Assembly (NCBI RefSeq): GCF_001693815.1 | Contig: NZ_MBQD01000024.1 | Span: 1-64,000 of the forward strand | Source: Tessaracoccus lapidicaptus | GTDB lineage: Bacteria > Actinomycetota > Actinomycetes > Propionibacteriales > Propionibacteriaceae | Reading direction: 5' to 3' | Length of the DNA stretch: 64,000 nt | Shown here: positions 61,325-64,000 of the stretch, piece by piece | How the letters are laid out: each line of letters opens with the position of its first letter | Numbering within the stretch: position 1 is the first letter of the stretch | Translations under genes and position numbers: made by a program | Notes under the pieces: model-generated | The model's database searches: none | What the model was told of the DNA's origin: nothing | Seen by the model: the letters and a program-made list of their open reading frames with translations, nothing else

Positions 61325-62842
61325 TCAGTCGAGCCGGCGGATCCGCAGTGCGATCGGCCGGCCGGGGGGCAGTGCCACAGGTTCGCCGTCGCCGGCGGTG
61401 GCCTCGTTGCGGCGCACCTCGGCGAGCTCGAATTCGCGCTCCACCGTCGTGACCGTCATGTCCCAGGTGTCGATGATGTCAACCTCGTAGCGCTGGCCGG
61501 GGGCGAGTCGATCACCGCGATGGCCCTGCGGCAGCCGGAACGTCCACGCGTCGGGCGCCGAGCGGCCCAGGTACTGCAGGTAGTGGCGGGTGGGGATGCC
61601 CGCGACGAACGTGCCGTCCCACCAAGGGTCGATGGGGTCGAGGCCTGGGGTGGGCACCTCGTCGAGGATCCGGCGGAGGAACCCCAAGCGCGACGGCGAC
61701 TCCCCGTGGAAGGGGCCACCACGGACGATGTGGAGGCTGCCGTCGTCGAGCAGGAAGCTCTCGCCGTGGGAGGCGTAGCAGCCCGACACCGTCGCGATCC
61801 AGAATCGGTGGACGAGTTCCTCGGCCGCCAGGTTCCCCCAGCGCAGGTCGAGGTCTCCCTCGTAACAGATCTCGTCGAGGACCACCGGCTTGGAGTAGGC
61901 GTCGCGGAGGAGGGAGGCGCGGCCGAAGTCCTGGGCGGCCTGTCCGATCTGGACCGATGCGTGGGTGACCCAGGACTGGTTGTGGTCGTAGAGACGCAGC
62001 CAGTTGTGGATGGAGCGCGGGTGCCCGTACGGGTCAGAGGCGGCGACCAGGTTCCCCGCCCTGGTCCAGCGGTCGTCGGGGCGGGTCGCCGCGAGGATGT
62101 CGTACTCGTTGGCCAGCGACCACCAGACACCGGGGTGGGCCGCCAGCCGGGCGACGACATAGCGAAGGTAGGTGGCGTCCTGCTCCTCGGTCAGCGTGTC
62201 CAGGCCGAAGTGGCCGCCGTCGTAGGTGCTGAGCAGGAGCACCTCCGCCTGGATGCCCCGGGAACCCAGGAGCTCCACCGAGCTGTCGAGCCGTTCGAAG
62301 AACTCCGGCACGGGCCGGGCGGGGTCCCAGCCGCCTGGACCGTGCTCGAACGGCAGGAGCTCAGGGTGGTGCTCGACGTGGTCACCGGCCTGGGGGAACA
62401 CCATGAAGCGCAGCTTGGTGAAACCGGCGTCGGCGATGACCTCCACCGTCTGGCGGTGGAGATCCTCGGGTTGGTGGAGCCAGTTGTAGACGGTGGCGCC
62501 GACGGGGCGGAAGGGGGTCCCGTCGGCGTGCGCGAAGTGGAAGCCGCCAGCGACGCGCACCGGCCCGTGCTCACCCTCGGGGGCCGCGCCGACATCGACG
62601 ACGCCGGCATGTCCGTGGAGTGCCGGCAGGTCGCTGTGGGTCCGCCAGTTCCACCTGCCGGCGACTGGTGCGGAGAACCGCACCCGGTAACGGTCGCGGC
62701 CGTCCCAGAAGCCGGGCACGCGGAGGTGGCCGCCGTCACCCTCGTGGGTGAAATCGACGACGAGCGGGTCGCGGCCCGGTGCGGGCGGGACCGGGGGGGC
62801 CGCGAACGCGAGCTCCGCGGGGCGGTGGCAGACGGGACGCAC
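61325..62842 (-). CDS. Apiosidase-like glycoside hydrolase (DUF5060-DUF4038-DUF5605)
   Basis: A 505-residue protein with an N-terminal DUF5060 beta domain ('GGHLRVPGFWDGRDRYRVRFSAPVAGRW'), a DUF4038 TIM barrel ('PVGATVYNWLHQPEDLHRQTVEVIADAGFTKLRFMVFP') and a DUF5605-like tail. Probable catalytic residues are Glu246 in 'WWSLANEYD' and Glu324 in 'PVVLDEICYEGD'. DUF4038 includes GH140, whose studied member releases apiose from rhamnogalacturonan II, but other members are unstudied. It lies between an FGGY kinase and the GH2 gene on the same strand. Apiose release is therefore a reasonable idea, not proven. Confidence 0.78.
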   Translation of the reverse strand: MRPVCHRPAELAFAAPPVPPAPGRDPLVVDFTHEGDGGHLRVPGFWDGRDRYRVRFSAPVAGRWNWRTHSDLPALHGHAGVVDVGAAPEGEHGPVRVAGGFHFAHADGTPFRPVGATVYNWLHQPEDLHRQTVEVIADAGFTKLRFMVFPQAGDHVEHHPELLPFEHGPGGWDPARPVPEFFERLDSSVELLGSRGIQAEVLLLSTYDGGHFGLDTLTEEQDATYLRYVVARLAAHPGVWWSLANEYDILAATRPDDRWTRAGNLVAASDPYGHPRSIHNWLRLYDHNQSWVTHASVQIGQAAQDFGRASLLRDAYSKPVVLDEICYEGDLDLRWGNLAAEELVHRFWIATVSGCYASHGESFLLDDGSLHIVRGGPFHGESPSRLGFLRRILDEVPTPGLDPIDPWWDGTFVAGIPTRHYLQYLGRSAPDAWTFRLPQGHRGDRLAPGQRYEVDIIDTWDMTVTTVEREFELAEVRRNEATAGDGEPVALPPGRPIALRIRRLD

Positions 62843-62900
62843 GGATCAGCCCCAGCTGGGGCCGCCGCGGTCAGGCCCTGCCTGGCTGCCGCTGACCCGC

Positions 62901-64000
62901 CTAGCCATGGGTGAGGGCGAGCGCCGAGGCCCACTGCGAGCGGGCCTCGGCGTTGTCGTGACGGGGCGTGAACGTGTCGGACTCGACGGGGGCGAATCCT
63001 CCCCCGAGGGTGTCGGCGGCCAGCTGCGCGGCTCCGCGGGCCGAGAGCCTGGAGTAGCGGGGCCGCCGCACGCTGCGCCCGCCGAGGTCGGCCTGCAGCT
63101 GCATGAGGAAGTCGTCGGCCGCGGGGGCGCCGTCGGCCAGGATCGCCTGCACGGGAGCCGCGGCCTCGGCGGCATCCACGACATCGGTGATCTGGTGGGC
63201 GATGGCCTCCATCGCCGCCCGGGCCAGGATCCCGGGATCCGTGCCCAGGTCGAAGCCCACGAGGATCGCACGAGCAGCGGGATCCCAGTGCGGGGCGCCC
63301 AGCCCCGCCACGGCCGGCACGAGGACCACGCCATGATCCTCGGGGGCGGTGCGCGCGAGTGCCGTCAGCTCTTCGACGCTGCGCCCCACCAGGCGCGACA
63401 GCCAGGCCACGGTCGCGCCGCTGGCCAGGATGTTGCCCTCGATGCCGACGACGAGGCGCGCCCCCAAGCGCCAGGCGACGGTACCGACGAGGCCGTCCGG
63501 GACGCCCGCTGCGTCGTCAACGAGGCCCATCACGGACGAGCCCGTGCCATAGGTCGCCTTCAGCGCACCAGGGCCCCGGACACCGTGGCCGTAGAGCGCG
63601 GCGTGCGAGTCACCGAGGACGGCGTGGACGCGCCGGCCCGGCAGTCCGGCCACCTCCCCCGTCGGCTCGTCGGAGGCCGCGACCCGTGGCAGTACCGCGG
63701 CGGGGATGTGGAACAGCTCGCAGAGCTCCTCGCTCCACTCCCCGGTGGCGAGATCGAGCAGCTGAGTCCGAGACGCGTTCCCCGCCTCGATCCGGTGCTC
63801 CCCCGTCAGGCGCGTCACGAGCCAGGAGTCGACGGTGCCGACAGCCAGCTCGCCGGCCCGGGAGCGGCTGCGGTCCGGGTCCACGTCATCGAGGAGCCAC
63901 TGCAGTTTCAGTGCCGAGAACATGGGGTCCAGCGGGAGGCCGCTGATGGCCCGCACGCGGTCGGCGTGCTCCGTGAGGTCTGCGACGCGCTGCGCGGTGC
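62901..64000 (-). CDS. FGGY-family carbohydrate kinase, 5' end outside the window
   Basis: C-terminal ~365 residues of an FGGY sugar kinase; the frame stays open to the window edge. 'GLPLDPMFSALKLQWLLDDV' and 'VGTVDSWLVTRLTG' recall glycerol kinase. 'GDSHAALYGHGVRGPGALKATYGTGSSVM' is the phosphate-2 loop region, and 'LVPAVAGLGAPHWDPAARAILVGFD' the catalytic-domain signature; 'AILADGAPAADDFLMQLQADL' is the adenosine motif. It starts a unit with the apiosidase-like and GH2 genes (58-bp gap), so its substrate may be a released pentose, ketose or polyol. The family alone does not reveal which. Confidence 0.87.
   Translation of the reverse strand, partial: TAQRVADLTEHADRVRAISGLPLDPMFSALKLQWLLDDVDPDRSRSRAGELAVGTVDSWLVTRLTGEHRIEAGNASRTQLLDLATGEWSEELCELFHIPAAVLPRVAASDEPTGEVAGLPGRRVHAVLGDSHAALYGHGVRGPGALKATYGTGSSVMGLVDDAAGVPDGLVGTVAWRLGARLVVGIEGNILASGATVAWLSRLVGRSVEELTALARTAPEDHGVVLVPAVAGLGAPHWDPAARAILVGFDLGTDPGILARAAMEAIAHQITDVVDAAEAAAPVQAILADGAPAADDFLMQLQADLGGRSVRRPRYSRLSARGAAQLAADTLGGGFAPVESDTFTPRHDNAEARSQWASALALTHG

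Overview
The window is high-GC, densely packed actinobacterial DNA. Several traits point to this group: SorC, LacI and SigE-type ECF regulators, a carbohydrate ABC importer with no ATPase gene of its own, a DUF222/HNH (13E12-type) endonuclease gene, and interspersed hairpin repeats. Propionibacteriaceae or a near relative is my best guess, but no rRNA or species marker is present to confirm it.

Layout. (1) 1-5.2 kb is a mobile-element scar. It holds a 5'-truncated IS1634-like transposase, a hairpin/inverted-repeat site beside a tyrosine-recombinase fragment, a lower-GC pair (a secretion/toxin-like hypothetical truncated by an insertion, plus a lipoprotein), an IS256-family element whose transposase carries an in-frame TAG, and two gene remnants. 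(2) 5.2-28.9 kb is mostly housekeeping and accessory chromosome: a GNAT acetyltransferase, an ATPase, an MFS exporter, a two-component system divergent from a LolA-like/ABC exporter operon, a Ser/Thr kinase, an aldo-keto reductase, an FMN reductase with a palindromic operator, an ECF sigma factor overlapping a membrane-anchored duplicated-domain protein, an acyl-CoA ligase, an SDR-like protein, dodecin, an ACT protein, a SWIM-SNF2 helicase, a glycogen-debranching-like enzyme and a GT4 glycosyltransferase.

(3) 29-64 kb is a carbohydrate-use island of about 35 kb. One minus-strand unit has an MFS sugar transporter, a 1681-residue GH78-GH3 fusion, a GH43-like enzyme and an epimerase, divergent from a LacI regulator with twin operators. 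A plus-strand operon follows, with overlapping or nearly abutting genes: GH127, a RuBisCO-like protein (RLP), a DUF1537 sugar-acid kinase, an Asp/Glu-racemase-like protein and a second GH78. It is divergent from a SorC regulator and a large FAD/Fe-S 2-hydroxyacid dehydrogenase. After a DUF222-HNH gene and a REP-like repeat field comes a minus-strand unit with an FGGY kinase (cut by the window end), an apiosidase-like (DUF4038/GH140-like) protein, a GH2 beta-galactosidase, and a binding protein with two ABC permeases.

How the genes fit together: rhamnosidases, GH127, GH43, GH2, GH3 and an apiosidase-like enzyme resemble the set needed to take apart complex pectin (rhamnogalacturonan) side chains. 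The RLP plus DUF1537 kinase match the enzyme pair known from D-apionate catabolism (3-oxo-isoapionate kinase, then an RLP decarboxylase or transcarboxylase/hydrolase). The transcarboxylase/hydrolase branch releases glycolate, which the neighbouring FAD/Fe-S dehydrogenase could oxidise. No recognisable apiose dehydrogenase, apionolactonase or apionate oxidoisomerase is in the window, so the substrate may be apiose or another branched sugar acid handled by a variant route. This operon is the most interesting system here.
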